A stretch of DNA of 64,000 nt, taken from positions 3,038,001 through 3,102,000 of the forward strand of contig CP104100.1 in NCBI GenBank assembly GCA_025163595.1, given 5' to 3'. The position numbers were made by a program, and so were the translations under genes. Below the pieces are notes generated by a model, which was not told where the DNA came from, did not search any database, and saw nothing but the letters and a program-made list of their open reading frames with translations. Within the stretch, counting starts at the first letter, position 1. Each line of letters opens with the position of its first letter. The DNA comes from Phaeobacter sp. G2 (GTDB taxonomy: Bacteria; Pseudomonadota; Alphaproteobacteria; Rhodobacterales; Rhodobacteraceae). This document shows, piece after piece, positions 8,182 to 17,446 of the stretch.

Positions 8182-9460
8182 AGCGCAGCGCCTCCACCGG
8201 GTTCAGCCGGGCGGCACGCCGGGCGGGAAAGATTGTCACCACAAAGGACAGCCCCAGCGACAGCCCCACCGCAGACAGCACATCGGGCAGGTTCAGCTCG
8301 GCCGGCAGCGCATAGATGCCACGGATAGAGGGATCCCAGACGCCGCCGCCCATCACAAAATTCACAAAAGAGAAAATTGGGTCGATATAGCTGGCAAACA
8401 GACAGCCCAGGATGACACCAAACAGCGTCCCCAACACGCCGGTAAAGGCACCACAGATAAAGAACACCCGCATTACCGACCCCTCGCTGAGCCCGATAGT
8501 GCGCAAGATACCAATGTCGCGGCCCTTGTTTTTAACCAGCATAATCAGCCCCGAGACGATATTCATCGTCGCAATCAGCACCAGGATCGACAGGATGATG
8601 AACATCACATTGTCCTCAACCTCCAGCGCCCGCAGAAAACCACCCGAGGCATCGCGCCAGGTCCAAACCCCAACCGCGCCATCCGCCGCCCGCAACAGGG
8701 GCAGGATCTTCAGGTCCACCGCTTCCGGGTCGGTGATCATCACCTCGATCTCATCCGCCACACCTTCACGGTTGAAAAAGCTCTGCGCCTCGGCAAAGGG
8801 CATATAGAGCCGGGTGCGATCAATGTCATAACGCCCGGCGGTAAAAATGTAGACCACCTCGTAGGCCTTGACCCGTGGACTGGTGCCAAAGGGGGTTTTG
8901 ACCCCATTGGGCGAGATCAGCTTGATACGATCACCGGGGCTGACCCCCAGTTCCCGCGCCACGCCAGAGCCGATTGCGACCCCGTCCTCAAACCGATCCA
9001 GATCGCCCATGGCACCCTCGCTTTGGGCAACGCCGGGGATGGTCAGGATGCCGGGTTTGGAGATGCCAAAGACCTCAACCCCGGCGTTGCGCTGGCGCGC
9101 GTTGGCCATGACCTGCCCCTTGATCAGCGGCGCTGCGCGGATCACGCCGGGCACCGTGGCCACCCGTGCCGCCATGGCGTCAAAATCCGTGATGCTGCGC
9201 TCCATCTGGCCAGCCGCGTTCAGCGCGCCGTGGGAATAGAGCGTCACATGGGCGTTTGCGCCCAGGATGGTGCCCACAAATTCCGAGCGAAACCCAGAAC
9301 GCACCGCCAGGGTCGCGATAAGGGCAAAAACCGCCAGGGTAATGCCAATGAGGCTGATCCAGGTCATCACTGACACGCCGCCCTCGGCCCGGCGCGCCCG
9401 CAGGTACCGCCAGGCAATCATCCATTCAAATCGCGCAAAAGGCGGGGGGGTGCTGGCCAT
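8174..9460 (-). CDS. Lipoprotein-releasing ABC transporter permease LolC/LolE
   Basis: Integral membrane partner of LolD; 428 residues. The ATG at 9460 follows AGGAG and gives the standard N-terminus [17 protein letters not shown] of the LolC/E family; longer upstream reading is not needed. Topology fits one N-terminal helix ([20 protein letters not shown]), a large periplasmic domain, and three C-terminal helices forming the FtsX-like domain, ending with the conserved [18 protein letters not shown] coupling motif. Alphaproteobacteria usually have a single LolC/E-type subunit acting as a homodimer, so neither letter is assigned. It is upstream of and overlaps lolD in one operon. Confidence 0.92.
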   Translation of the reverse strand: MASTPPPFARFEWMIAWRYLRARRAEGGVSVMTWISLIGITLAVFALIATLAVRSGFRSEFVGTILGANAHVTLYSHGALNAAGQMERSITDFDAMAARVATVPGVIRAAPLIKGQVMANARQRNAGVEVFGISKPGILTIPGVAQSEGAMGDLDRFEDGVAIGSGVARELGVSPGDRIKLISPNGVKTPFGTSPRVKAYEVVYIFTAGRYDIDRTRLYMPFAEAQSFFNREGVADEIEVMITDPEAVDLKILPLLRAADGAVGVWTWRDASGGFLRALEVEDNVMFIILSILVLIATMNIVSGLIMLVKNKGRDIGILRTIGLSEGSVMRVFFICGAFTGVLGTLFGVILGCLFASYIDPIFSFVNFVMGGGVWDPSIRGIYALPAELNLPDVLSAVGLSLGLSFVVTIFPARRAARLNPVEALRYE

Positions 9461-9764
9461 GCTGGCTCCTGCTCGCAGTTTTTCGCCAAACTGGGCTTTC
9501 CTGGGCGCAGGGTCAAGCCACAGTGCACCACACTCAGCGCATATCCACCGCCCCCACTGGGCTAGTTCACCGAATGTAGAAAATGGGAGACACCGCTTGC
9601 CTAAAACCTGGGGGCATAGTGCGAAATCGGCAGAACGCTGGGTCACTGCCGATTTGACCCAAAGTAAAACCTATCGTGCCGGGGCTCAGTGCTGTTTGAT
9701 GCTGACAAAAGATACAGTTCGCCCAAGCGGCTGATCGACTTATTGATTTTAAAAGGACCGCCCA
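9461..9764. other. Divergent intergenic region (lol operon / Old Yellow Enzyme)
   Basis: About 300 bases separating two divergent genes, so it must hold promoters for both. AAAAGGA just before 9765 is the ribosome site of the oxidoreductase. No clear operator or RNA gene was seen. Confidence 0.4.
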
Positions 9765-10874
9765 ATGGAACGCGCCGATACCCTGTTTACCCCTGTTGAC
9801 CTTGGCAAACTGAGCCTGAAGAACCGGATTGCCATGGCCCCGATGACCCGCACCTTTTCGCCCGGCAATGTTCCCGATGAGGCCGTGGTCTCCTACTATC
9901 AGCGCCGTGCCGAAGGCGGCGTTGGCCTGATCATCACCGAAGGCACCTTTGTAAACCACGTGGCCGCCAGCGGCTATCCCAATGTGCCCGCTTTTTATGG
10001 CGCAGAGGCGCTAGCAGGGTGGAAAAAGGTCGTTGAGGCAGTCCATGCAGCAGGCGGTAAGATCGCGCCACAGCTGTGGCATGTGGGCGCCATTCGTCGC
10101 CCCGGCGTCAATCCCGGTGGCGACACCCCGGGTCACAGCCCCAGCGGCATGGCCATCCCCGGCAAGGTGACCGGCCACGCCATGACACAGGAAGATATCG
10201 ATAATGTTGTCGCCGCCTTTGCCCAGGCTGCGGCGGACGCCAAAGACATCGGCTTTGACGCGATCGAACTACACGGTGCCCATGGCTATCTGATTGACCA
10301 GTTTTTCTGGGATGGCACCAACCAGCGCCAGGACGGCTACGGTGGCGATCTGGCGCAGCGCTCACGCTTTGCCCTGGAGATCATCCGCGCAGTCCGCGCC
10401 GCCGTCGGCGAAGACTTCCCGATCATCTTCCGCTACTCCCAGTGGAAGCAGCAGGACTACTCTGCCCGGCTGTGTGACACCCCCGAAGCGCTGCAGGCCT
10501 TCCTCACGCCACTTGCCGAAGCCGGGGTTGATATCTTCCATTGCTCCACCCGCCGCTTTTGGGAGCCCGAGTTCGAGGGCAGCGATTTGAATCTGGCCGG
10601 CTGGACCCGCAAGCTCACCGGCAAGCCCGCGATCACCGTCGGCAGCGTTGGCTTGAACGCCGACTTCCTGCCCGAAGACGGCACCGCTGATTTCAAAGGC
10701 GCCGAGCCCGCCAGCCTGGACCGTTTGATTGAACGCGCAGACCGGAACGAGTTTGACCTTGTCGCCGTTGGCCGCGCCCTGATTGCCAACCCGGACTGGG
10801 CCAATCAGGTTGCCGCCGGGCAGACCGGCGGACTGGTGGCCTACGAGAAAAAGATGCTGCACCAGCTGCGTTGA
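9765..10874 (+). CDS. Old Yellow Enzyme family alkene reductase (NADH:flavin oxidoreductase)
   Basis: FMN-dependent TIM-barrel enzyme of 369 residues that reduces activated carbon-carbon double bonds using NAD(P)H. Family signs include the N-terminal LFTPVDLGKLSLKNRIAMAPMTR segment, the FMN region with PQLWHVG, and the substrate-binding block HGAHGYLIDQFF followed by RQDGYGGDLAQRSRF. The HGAH pair corresponds to the conserved His/His or His/Asn pair binding the substrate carbonyl. VGRALIANPDW near the end is the phosphate-binding part of the barrel. Physiological substrate is unknown. A strong terminator follows. Confidence 0.9.
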   Translation: MERADTLFTPVDLGKLSLKNRIAMAPMTRTFSPGNVPDEAVVSYYQRRAEGGVGLIITEGTFVNHVAASGYPNVPAFYGAEALAGWKKVVEAVHAAGGKIAPQLWHVGAIRRPGVNPGGDTPGHSPSGMAIPGKVTGHAMTQEDIDNVVAAFAQAAADAKDIGFDAIELHGAHGYLIDQFFWDGTNQRQDGYGGDLAQRSRFALEIIRAVRAAVGEDFPIIFRYSQWKQQDYSARLCDTPEALQAFLTPLAEAGVDIFHCSTRRFWEPEFEGSDLNLAGWTRKLTGKPAITVGSVGLNADFLPEDGTADFKGAEPASLDRLIERADRNEFDLVAVGRALIANPDWANQVAAGQTGGLVAYEKKMLHQLR

Positions 10875-10904
10875 TCGCAACACCGCCCTGACAGCCCGCC
10901 CCTA

Positions 10905-10944
10905 CCGTTCCCGCCCGGCCTCAGCCCTGGGCGGGAGCGGTTTT
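10905..10944 (+). terminator. Rho-independent terminator after the Old Yellow Enzyme gene
   Basis: A 12-bp stem (CCGTTCCCGCCC / GGGCGGGAGCGG, one G-U pair) with a 12-base loop is followed directly by TTTT. Confidence 0.85.
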
Positions 10945-11073
10945 GTATCAGCAGTCTAGTTTCCGGCGCTGCCGAGTTTGCTGTGTGGCCGGGTTGACCC
11001 TGCGGCCTGGTTTGACTTTGCAATCACCCCCCTGGACTGCTAGCGTTTTGACACACAATGACAGGCGCAGAAC

Positions 11074-11922
11074 GTGACAAAATCATCAAACATACCCAAA
11101 CCCCTGAGAAGTCCTAAACCCAAGACCTCTGCGTCGACAAAAGCCAATGTCCTGGCTGAAGAGAGTGACACGCCAGTTGTGGCAGCGCCCGAAGCACCGG
11201 TAGAGGATAGCCACCCGGCAGAGGTTGCCGAGCTGCTGCCTCTGGGTGAGCTGGACAGGCTGGCCATTGCCGCTGAAACCGACAAAAGCTCCAAACGCCA
11301 TGACTACATGCGGTTTTATGAGCACCTTCTAACACCCTATAAAGAAAAGTCATTTTCCATGCTGGAACTCGGCGTTGGCCTGCCCAGCCGCCGCGCGCCT
11401 TCGCTGCGCACCTGGAAGTCGTTTTTTCCAAAGGCGCGGATTATCGGCGTTGACATCAAAGGCATCTCCAAAAGCTTTGAAGAAGAGCGCATCCATATCG
11501 AGATCGGAGATGCCGCCAAGCCAAGGTTCCTCAAGCGGGTCTTTCGCACCTATCAGCCCTCGGTGATCCTGGACGATGCCTCTCACTTTTGGTCGCATCA
11601 GATCATCGGCTTTCAAACCCTGTTTCCGATGCTGCCCCCAGGCGGCGTCTATATCGTTGAGGACGTGCACACCAGCTTCCTGGCCAAGGAAGAAGGGGCG
11701 CAATATGCCGACCATGAAGAATCCTTCTGGAGCTACTTCAGCCGTCTGCAGGCAGCCCTGGTCTGCGCCCAACGTCATGGCCCAGAGCTCAGCCTCCAGG
11801 AAAGCCGTCTGGTCGCCTGGATCGACAGCATTTCGATCTCACGCAGAACCGTTGCCATCGTAAAACGCCAAAAAATGCGCCGCCGCGAGGTGGTCCAGAC
11901 CACTTCTGAACCCGAAAGCTAG
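11074..11922 (+). CDS. Class I SAM-dependent methyltransferase
   Basis: Protein of 282 residues. Residues 1-65 are a low-complexity Pro/Ala/Glu-rich leader; the enzyme domain begins with ETDKSSKRHDYMRFYEHLL, close to the TDKGSxxHxYxxxY pattern of sugar O-methyltransferases related to macrocin and tetracenomycin-sugar methyltransferases. MLELGVG is the SAM-binding glycine loop, IIGVDIKG the acidic strand, and VILDDASHFWSHQI the metal/catalytic segment. Probable target is a sugar hydroxyl of a surface polymer or secondary metabolite, but this is inference. The start is the GTG at 11074; the nearby ATG at 11058 is out of frame. Confidence 0.8.
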   Translation: MTKSSNIPKPLRSPKPKTSASTKANVLAEESDTPVVAAPEAPVEDSHPAEVAELLPLGELDRLAIAAETDKSSKRHDYMRFYEHLLTPYKEKSFSMLELGVGLPSRRAPSLRTWKSFFPKARIIGVDIKGISKSFEEERIHIEIGDAAKPRFLKRVFRTYQPSVILDDASHFWSHQIIGFQTLFPMLPPGGVYIVEDVHTSFLAKEEGAQYADHEESFWSYFSRLQAALVCAQRHGPELSLQESRLVAWIDSISISRRTVAIVKRQKMRRREVVQTTSEPES

Positions 11923-12273
11923 CTCTCCCTGCGATACATCAGCCAAGGCGGCGCAGGCCGCCTCAAGACACCCTACCGCCTGCACACATGCATCCGCAGC
12001 ATTGAAGAAACCTGAAAGTTTTGATTGAGACTCTCGGCCATACCGCAGTGCGACACTGGCGCTTTAGCGCAGGGGCCATTCTGAAAGCGGCGATCACCAC
12101 AGTCAGAAACGCAATTGTGCTTTGCGCTCTTAGCGAGCTCCGAAAAACTGCGCCGAAACAAGACATGAACTGGAGGGATGGGCAAACTCTTGGCTGCGAC
12201 CGCGCGCAGGTCAGGTTTACGTAAAGCAGGCATAAGAACGGGCGCGGCGACGCGCCCGTTCACGTTTATAGTA
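11923..12273. other. Intergenic region between converging genes
   Basis: About 350 bases between the methyltransferase and the BCCT gene, which converge. Apart from the hairpin at 12237-12260 nothing was recognised. Confidence 0.4.
12237..12260 (-). terminator. Candidate terminator hairpin after the BCCT gene
   Basis: A perfect 10-bp stem, AACGGGCGCG/CGCGCCCGTT, with a 4-base loop lies 13 bases beyond the BCCT stop. On the minus strand the stem is followed by TCTTATG, a weak T-tract, so it may also serve only as an RNA 3'-end stabiliser. Confidence 0.55.
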
Positions 12274-13938
12274 TCAGATATGCTTGCGTTCTTGCATCAG
12301 CCCTTTGAGGATGCACCAACACATCAACAGCAGCACGACCGTGAAAGGCAAGCCGGTCGAGATGACCATCGCCTGCAAGGATCCGAGGCCACCGCCAATC
12401 AGAAGCACGATGGCGACCAACCCTTCGAAGGTACACCAGAACACACGCTGCGGCACCGGCGCATCGACCTTACCACCAGCTGTGATCGTATCGATCACGA
12501 GGCTGCCGGAGTCGGAGGATGTCACGAAAAACACGATCACCAGAACGATACCGACGGTCGAAGTGACCGAGGCCAGTGGCAGGCTTTGAAGCATCGCAAA
12601 GAGTGACAGCTCCGGCACGTAGGCGTCGATCACGTTGGCCTTCACTGCGCTGTCGCCAAGATTGGCGATCATGTCGTTGATTGCTGTTCCGCCAAACACG
12701 GCCATCCAGAAGATGCAGACCACCGATGGGATGATCAGCACGCAGGTGATGAACTCGCGAACGGTGCGACCACGCGAAACACGTGCAATGAACATGCCAA
12801 CGAAAGGAGACCAGGAAATCCACCACGCCCAGTAGAACGCAGTCCAGCCTTCGCGAAAGCCGTCATCCGTGCGACCAAACGGGTTGGACAGCGGGATAAC
12901 CTCCTGCGCATAGGCCACGAGCGTATTACCGAAATCGGTAAAGATGCCAACGGCCCCCGCGGTGAACAGCACAAAGAGAAGCAGCGCGATGGCCACAATC
13001 ATATTGAGCTCGGAGAGAATTTTCACCCCGCCATCAAGACCACGTAGCACCGAGATCAGCGCCACGATTGTGATGCCCACGATGAGGATGACCTGAACCG
13101 TTACGCTGTTTGGAATGCCATAGACATACTCCAGACCAGCATTGGCCTGTTGCGCCCCCAAACCAAGTGAGGTCGCAAGACCAAAGAGCGTTGCGAAGAC
13201 CGCTACGATATCAATGGTGTGGCCCCACCAGCCCCAGACACGTTCACCCAGAATCGGGTAGAAGGCCGAACGGATCGAAAGCGGCAGCCCCTTGTTGTAG
13301 CTGAACAGTGCAAGGGCGAGCGCGACAATTGCGTAGATTGCCCAGGGGTGCAGAGCCCAGTGATAAGACGTCGCTGCCAGTGCCATGCGCCGGGCGGCTT
13401 CGACGTTTTCAGCGATCAAGACGCCATCCTCAGTGAAGGGCCGCAGCGCGCCCAATGGTTCATCCCCCCAGGGGGTACCAAAGTAATAGGCCGGCTCCAA
13501 AACGCCAAAGAACATTAGCCCGATGCCCATACCGGCTGCAAACAGCATCGCGAACCAGCCCGCATAGCCATAATCCGGGGTCGCGTCAGCGCCGCCCAAC
13601 CGGACCGCCCCGTAGGGCGACACAATGAGGGCAAGACAGAACACAACAAAGATATTCGCCGCCGACAAAAAGAATCCGTCGAAGGTTGATGTCAGTGCCG
13701 GGCGGAGCCAGCCAAAGAAATCAGCCGCCTGTTGCGGTGCCAGCAGCGCGTAGAGCACGAAGGCCACCACCGACAGACTGGAAATCAGAAAGACCGGGTT
13801 GTGGATGTCCATGCCAAAGGGCCCGAACTGCGTTTCGATATTGTCTTGGCCAATTTCGTAATCAGTATCGATGATATCTGAGGCGCCCTCGGGCGCCGGT
13901 ATCCCTGTGTTTTCGTCTATTTCTGAGTTATCTACCAA
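12274..13938 (-). CDS. BCCT-family compatible-solute transporter
   Basis: Secondary transporter of 554 residues from the betaine/carnitine/choline family, which moves quaternary ammonium compounds or DMSP into the cell, usually driven by sodium or protons. The family signature is intact at GWTAFYWAWWISWSPFVGMFIARVSRG (written here in part: WAWWISWSPFVG), holding the tryptophan box for the trimethylammonium or sulfonium group, together with MGIGLMFFGV in helix 3. About 12 hydrophobic helices are visible and the N-terminal tail of about 40 residues is acidic. The universal stress protein gene lies directly upstream in the same direction. Which solute it carries cannot be read from sequence. Confidence 0.92.
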   Translation of the reverse strand: MVDNSEIDENTGIPAPEGASDIIDTDYEIGQDNIETQFGPFGMDIHNPVFLISSLSVVAFVLYALLAPQQAADFFGWLRPALTSTFDGFFLSAANIFVVFCLALIVSPYGAVRLGGADATPDYGYAGWFAMLFAAGMGIGLMFFGVLEPAYYFGTPWGDEPLGALRPFTEDGVLIAENVEAARRMALAATSYHWALHPWAIYAIVALALALFSYNKGLPLSIRSAFYPILGERVWGWWGHTIDIVAVFATLFGLATSLGLGAQQANAGLEYVYGIPNSVTVQVILIVGITIVALISVLRGLDGGVKILSELNMIVAIALLLFVLFTAGAVGIFTDFGNTLVAYAQEVIPLSNPFGRTDDGFREGWTAFYWAWWISWSPFVGMFIARVSRGRTVREFITCVLIIPSVVCIFWMAVFGGTAINDMIANLGDSAVKANVIDAYVPELSLFAMLQSLPLASVTSTVGIVLVIVFFVTSSDSGSLVIDTITAGGKVDAPVPQRVFWCTFEGLVAIVLLIGGGLGSLQAMVISTGLPFTVVLLLMCWCILKGLMQERKHI

Positions 13939-13980
13939 GTTTCCACTCCCCCTGTCATTTTCGTTTAGCGGTCCGGCGTA

Positions 13981-14397
13981 TCACGCGCGCACAACCATTA
14001 CCGAGCACTTTGCATGCTCTGCCAGCTTTCCACCGTTTGACGGCCAGATGTAGTCCATGACGTTTGGCACATGGCTCGCCATTACGACAAGGTCGGCGCC
14101 GGTTTCACCGATTGCGCGCATAAGCGCATCGTCGATCTCGGCGGTTGGATCGTGCGAAACAGCGGTATGCGCCAACGCCTCGATGCCATGCTTTGCCGCC
14201 TCTGACTCGGCGAAGGCTGCAAGCTTTTGGCCAAACTCTTCCGGGTTATGCCCAAGTTTACTTGGGGCAGACGACGTGACCCCCACGTAAACAATCGGCG
14301 CACCATAGTGTTTTGCCAGATCCGCCGCGCAGTCAAGCGCGGTGCCAAGCCGCTCGACATGCGCCAGATCGACAGGTGTCATAATTCGCTTAAACAT
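13981..14397 (-). CDS. Universal stress protein (UspA family)
   Basis: Single-domain Usp of 138 residues. It opens with FKRIMTPVDLAH, the first strand with the conserved acidic residue, and contains the GADLVVMASHVPNVMDYIWPSNGGKLAEHAKCSVMVVR-type C-terminal block; the ATP-binding G-2x-G-9x-G(S/T) pattern is altered to a form without the second glycine pair, so nucleotide binding is uncertain. The ATG at 14397 follows GGGAGG with 5-base spacing. Its place 42 bases upstream of a BCCT gene resembles the way Usp proteins are paired with compatible-solute transporters (TeaD with TeaABC), suggesting it regulates the transporter. Confidence 0.88.
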   Translation of the reverse strand: MFKRIMTPVDLAHVERLGTALDCAADLAKHYGAPIVYVGVTSSAPSKLGHNPEEFGQKLAAFAESEAAKHGIEALAHTAVSHDPTAEIDDALMRAIGETGADLVVMASHVPNVMDYIWPSNGGKLAEHAKCSVMVVRA

Positions 14398-14934
14398 TGT
14401 CACCTCCCTGCGAGTGCGTGGCTTGGCGGAATTTTCTCACTCCTAAGGGCCACACAAGCCCGCGTTTTTCTCAGAACCGATAATTTTTCGACCGTAATAC
14501 TGAACCTAACCTTCTGTGGGAGAGGAATGCAAACAGGCTGTGGGTGGATAATGTAAACAGGCGCGCCGATTTCTGCATCAGGGAGCCTTCGTATGATGTT
14601 TGGGCAACACAGGCAGATGAGCTACTCCTCGAAATTCGGACACTGACATAAGCTACGACTTGCAGTCTGCTGATCTTCGACGAAAAGGAGATCAGAGATG
14701 TCGAAACGCAAGCAGCCCGCGCCTGCTCCCCTCAGCCGGGTAGCAGTTAAAAGGAGTTCCTGGCCTAGGCCAGGAGCCACAACTGTCAAATGTCACTATG
14801 GAAGGCCGCAATGCGCAAGATTGCGACCTTTGCAAATCCAGGCACCCAGCGCAAAGCAGTCATTTCTCAGGATGATAGATGTACCACTCTGCCCCCCAAA
14901 TTCTAAAAGCCGCACGTCAAATCAATATCTGGTT
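14398..14934. other. Intergenic region with a possible insertion-sequence remnant
   Basis: About 540 bases between the usp promoter and the end of the LysR gene. The first part should carry the usp-BCCT promoter. A short stretch at 14640-14730 looks like the left edge of an IS3-family element and is described separately. The rest shows no gene. Confidence 0.4.
14640..14730 (+). mobile_element. Possible remnant of an IS3-family left end
   Basis: AAAAGGAGATCAGAG precedes an ATG at 14698 whose first codons read MSKRKQ, the usual start of the small OrfA transposase protein of many IS3 elements in this group. After six to nine codons the frame no longer resembles a transposase and there is no OrfB, so only a stub would remain. 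This rests on recalled family similarity and is weak. Confidence 0.3.
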
Positions 14935-15858
14935 TTAGAGTGCATCCGGATCAATCACGTCAGTCGAGGCTGGCTCTATCTTGGCTGCGAGAAAATCGAC
15001 AAACACCCGGACCTTGCTCGCAAGGTTCCTCCCGCTTGGGTAGACTGCACTAATTGGGGTCGCGGGAGGTTCTAGAGGAAAGCCAGGTAAGACAGGAACA
15101 AGCGTGCCAGTTTCCAGCTCGGAGCGCACCATCCAGATCGGTAACATTGCTATGCCGAGGCAAGATTTGGTAGCTTCTTTCAGGAGAACGAGACTGCTCG
15201 CCTGAACGGGCCCGGTCACGGAAACAGCTGCGACATCTTCGCTTGACCTGAAACGCCAAGTGGCCTGTTCCGTTTCAACTCTGAATGAGAGACATGAGAA
15301 CCTGGCTAGATCTTCTGGATGTTGAGGAGCGCCTTCACGTCTTAAAAACTCTGGACTTGCCACAAGCAGAGATCGGCTCATTGTCAGGCGCTTTGCTATC
15401 AGGCTCGAGTCGGCAAGGTGCCCCACGCGAATTGCTACATCAATCCCCCGGCTGATCAGATCTTCCATGACTGAGGATGTATGAACGTGAACCCGTAGAT
15501 TTGGGTAAGTCTCCAGAAACTCCGGCAATACCGGAGACAATAGAGTAAGGGCCAAATCTGCTTCGGCTGTTACTCGCAACACGCCCGAAGGTGCTCCGCT
15601 AAGGCGCGTTACGGCATGTCGCGCAGCATCAACATCTTCAATGATCTGTCTGGCGTGACGCAAGTAGATTTCGCCAGCTTCAGTCAACTCTTGCTGGCGT
15701 GTCGTGCGTTGCAACAAACGCGTACCCAGGTTTTCCTCAAGCCGTGAGATTTGCCTCGAAATTGCCGAGGGTGTTGTACGTGTGGAGCGTGCGACGGCCG
15801 AAAAGCTCCCTTGGTCCGTGACTTGAACGAACAACCTTAGCAAATTCAGATCTTCCAT
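14935..15858 (-). CDS. LysR-family transcriptional regulator
   Basis: Protein of 307 residues with the standard layout: winged-helix DNA-binding domain in residues 1-60 (LNLLRLFVQVTDQGSFSAVARSTRTTPSAISRQISRLEENLG, quoted here only as its key part SAISRQISRLEENLG), linker helix, then a type 2 periplasmic-binding-like effector domain (GVLRVTAEADLALTLLSPVL, VAIRVG). It is divergent from the SDR gene at 15990, the usual arrangement for a LysR protein that controls its neighbour. Its closest functional class (CrgA-like, acting on oxidoreductase genes) is an inference. Confidence 0.9.
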   Translation of the reverse strand: MEDLNLLRLFVQVTDQGSFSAVARSTRTTPSAISRQISRLEENLGTRLLQRTTRQQELTEAGEIYLRHARQIIEDVDAARHAVTRLSGAPSGVLRVTAEADLALTLLSPVLPEFLETYPNLRVHVHTSSVMEDLISRGIDVAIRVGHLADSSLIAKRLTMSRSLLVASPEFLRREGAPQHPEDLARFSCLSFRVETEQATWRFRSSEDVAAVSVTGPVQASSLVLLKEATKSCLGIAMLPIWMVRSELETGTLVPVLPGFPLEPPATPISAVYPSGRNLASKVRVFVDFLAAKIEPASTDVIDPDAL

Positions 15859-15882
15859 TTGTGCAAAACCCGCATAAATCTT

Positions 15883-15898
15883 GTTCCAGTTTTGGAAC
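15883..15898. promoter_or_regulatory. Palindromic candidate operator for the LysR/SDR pair
   Basis: GTTCCAGTTTTGGAAC is a 6-4-6 perfect palindrome in the 131-base divergent region, 25 bases upstream of the LysR start. LysR proteins bind T-N11-A palindromes of this size, so this is the natural candidate binding site. Confidence 0.5.
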
Positions 15899-15989
15899 TT
15901 AATACACCCATATCACAAATGATACCAAGCTTGCAGGCGGTGCCAAGTTTCGCAACGCCCGAAACGACCAAGCAAAAAACGAGTATTCT

Positions 15990-16856
15990 ATGCCCAAAAC
16001 CATCTTAGTTACCGGAGCCTCCAGCGGATTTGGACGGCTCATTTGTGAAACACTGGCCGGATCTGGTCACACAGTCTTTGCGTCAATGCGCGACACGGCT
16101 GGGAAGAACCGCGACCATGCCAAATCTCTGCGCAATCGAGGCCTCAATGTTGTCGACCTGGACGTCACGCAAGCAGAATCCATCGAGGCGGCTGTTTCCG
16201 GAATCCTATCCACTCAAGGCCAGATCGACGTGTTGGTCAACAATGCCGGCGTTGCATCTGCGGGAGTGTCCGAAGCCTTTTCAGATCAACAGGTGGCAGA
16301 GCTGTTCAATGTAAATGTCGTAGGGGTACACCGCGTTACCCGCGCGGTCCTCCCATCGATGCGCCAGCAAGGAAAAGGTCTCGTTGTGAACATCGGTTCG
16401 ATTCTCGGACGTGTTACCTTTCCGTTTTTCGGTATCTATGGCGCTAGCAAATTTGCTGTGGAGGCCCTAAGCGACAGTTATCGTTATGAACTATCCCAGC
16501 TCGGCATTGACGTTTGCCTAGTACAACCTAGCGCTTTCCCCACCCAAATGTACGCGAGTGCGGCGCAACCTGTGGACCAGAAGACCGTGAGCGAATACGG
16601 GGATACGGGCAAAATTCCTGCTGAGATGTTTGAACAATTCATGGCCATGCTCTCAGGCCCGGAGGCGCCAGCCCCGCAAGATGTCGCCGATGCGGTTTCT
16701 GGCTTGGTTTCACAGTCTGCAGGTACACGTCCGGCGAGGGTTGTGGTCGGAACAAGCTTCGGTGCGGACGAGGCAAATGCGGCAATGACTCCTTTGCAGA
16801 CCAATACAATCAATGCCTTAGGCCTAAGCCATCTTGCCGCAATAAAGACCGGCTAG
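15990..16856 (+). CDS. Short-chain dehydrogenase/reductase (SDR)
   Basis: Classical SDR of 288 residues. TGASSGFG (residues 8-15) binds the NAD(P) cofactor, NNAG is the structural motif, and the catalytic Ser-Tyr-Lys set appears as NIGSIL with YGASK. It is somewhat longer than the 250-residue core because of a C-terminal extension with a helical segment around EMFEQFMAML, as in the retinol/ketoacyl-type subgroup. Substrate is unknown. The gene is divergent from the LysR regulator and probably its target. Confidence 0.9.
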   Translation: MPKTILVTGASSGFGRLICETLAGSGHTVFASMRDTAGKNRDHAKSLRNRGLNVVDLDVTQAESIEAAVSGILSTQGQIDVLVNNAGVASAGVSEAFSDQQVAELFNVNVVGVHRVTRAVLPSMRQQGKGLVVNIGSILGRVTFPFFGIYGASKFAVEALSDSYRYELSQLGIDVCLVQPSAFPTQMYASAAQPVDQKTVSEYGDTGKIPAEMFEQFMAMLSGPEAPAPQDVADAVSGLVSQSAGTRPARVVVGTSFGADEANAAMTPLQTNTINALGLSHLAAIKTG

Positions 16857-17264
16857 GGCAAAACAGGCCTACAGATTACTTAGCTTTATCATGTTCCATA
16901 GCAGTTCGCTGCTGTGGGGCAATCCTTGTAAGGAAAACTCTGAACCGATCAGACGATGAACAGTGCATTGAATTTGGGGTCACATGAAAAGAAATTTGCC
17001 AGGCATTTGGGCAACTAGACCCAAAACCATTGTTTCGCACCTCTGCTAAAGGTCCGCTTTTAGCGAAACGGAATCGGGAACCATGTCTGCTTTGGGCTGG
17101 CAGCGGACGCTAGCGCCAATCGAGTTTGAGATGCTATCTGTAGCGGTGACACCCGGCAAGAAATCCCAGCCATGCCCAAAGTGAAACCCGTCCGGGAGCG
17201 CGCCGCCTGCGCTCTGTGTAGGTTAGAAGGCCTCGAACCAAACATAACAATGGAGGGTGCGCCC
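16857..17264. other. Intergenic region, repeat-like fragment
   Basis: About 410 bases after the SDR gene. TCTGCTTTGGGCTGG at 17082-17096 also occurs near 28950, so this is probably degenerate repeat material of the genome. No gene is supported before the small peptide at 17265. Confidence 0.4.
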
Positions 17265-17399
17265 ATGTGGTGCTCGTTCCTACCGGAAGTCGATGCCGTT
17301 CTGAGGGCAGCACTCAAACCCGAATGCTGGGAGGCCTTGAAAGATGCCCCTGATGAGCTGGACGCCGAGCACCTTCAAAAGCCTTTAAACACCCTTTAA
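17265..17399 (+). CDS. Small 44-residue protein
   Basis: The ATG at 17265 is preceded by GGAGGG with 7-base spacing, and a strong terminator begins 6 bases after the stop, so this reads as a complete monocistronic unit. The peptide starts MWCSFLPEVDAVLRAALKPE and has two cysteines and an acidic C-terminal half; no family was recognised. The frame stays open upstream to an ATG at 17172, giving 75 residues with two more cysteines, but that start lacks a ribosome site. Confidence 0.5.
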   Translation: MWCSFLPEVDAVLRAALKPECWEALKDAPDELDAEHLQKPLNTL

Positions 17400-17404
17400 A
17401 GATC

Positions 17405-17446
17405 TCCGCCGCCCGACGGTTTAAACGGTTTGGGCGGCGGATTTTT
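17405..17446 (+). terminator. Rho-independent terminator after the small protein
   Basis: A 10-bp stem TCCGCCGCCC/GGGCGGCGGA with a 17-base loop, followed by TTTTT. Confidence 0.85.

Noticed and set aside
8144..9373. Long plus-strand frame of 409 codons
   Set aside because: It is the opposite-strand shadow of the lol permease gene, full of His/Arg/Gln, with no protein motif.
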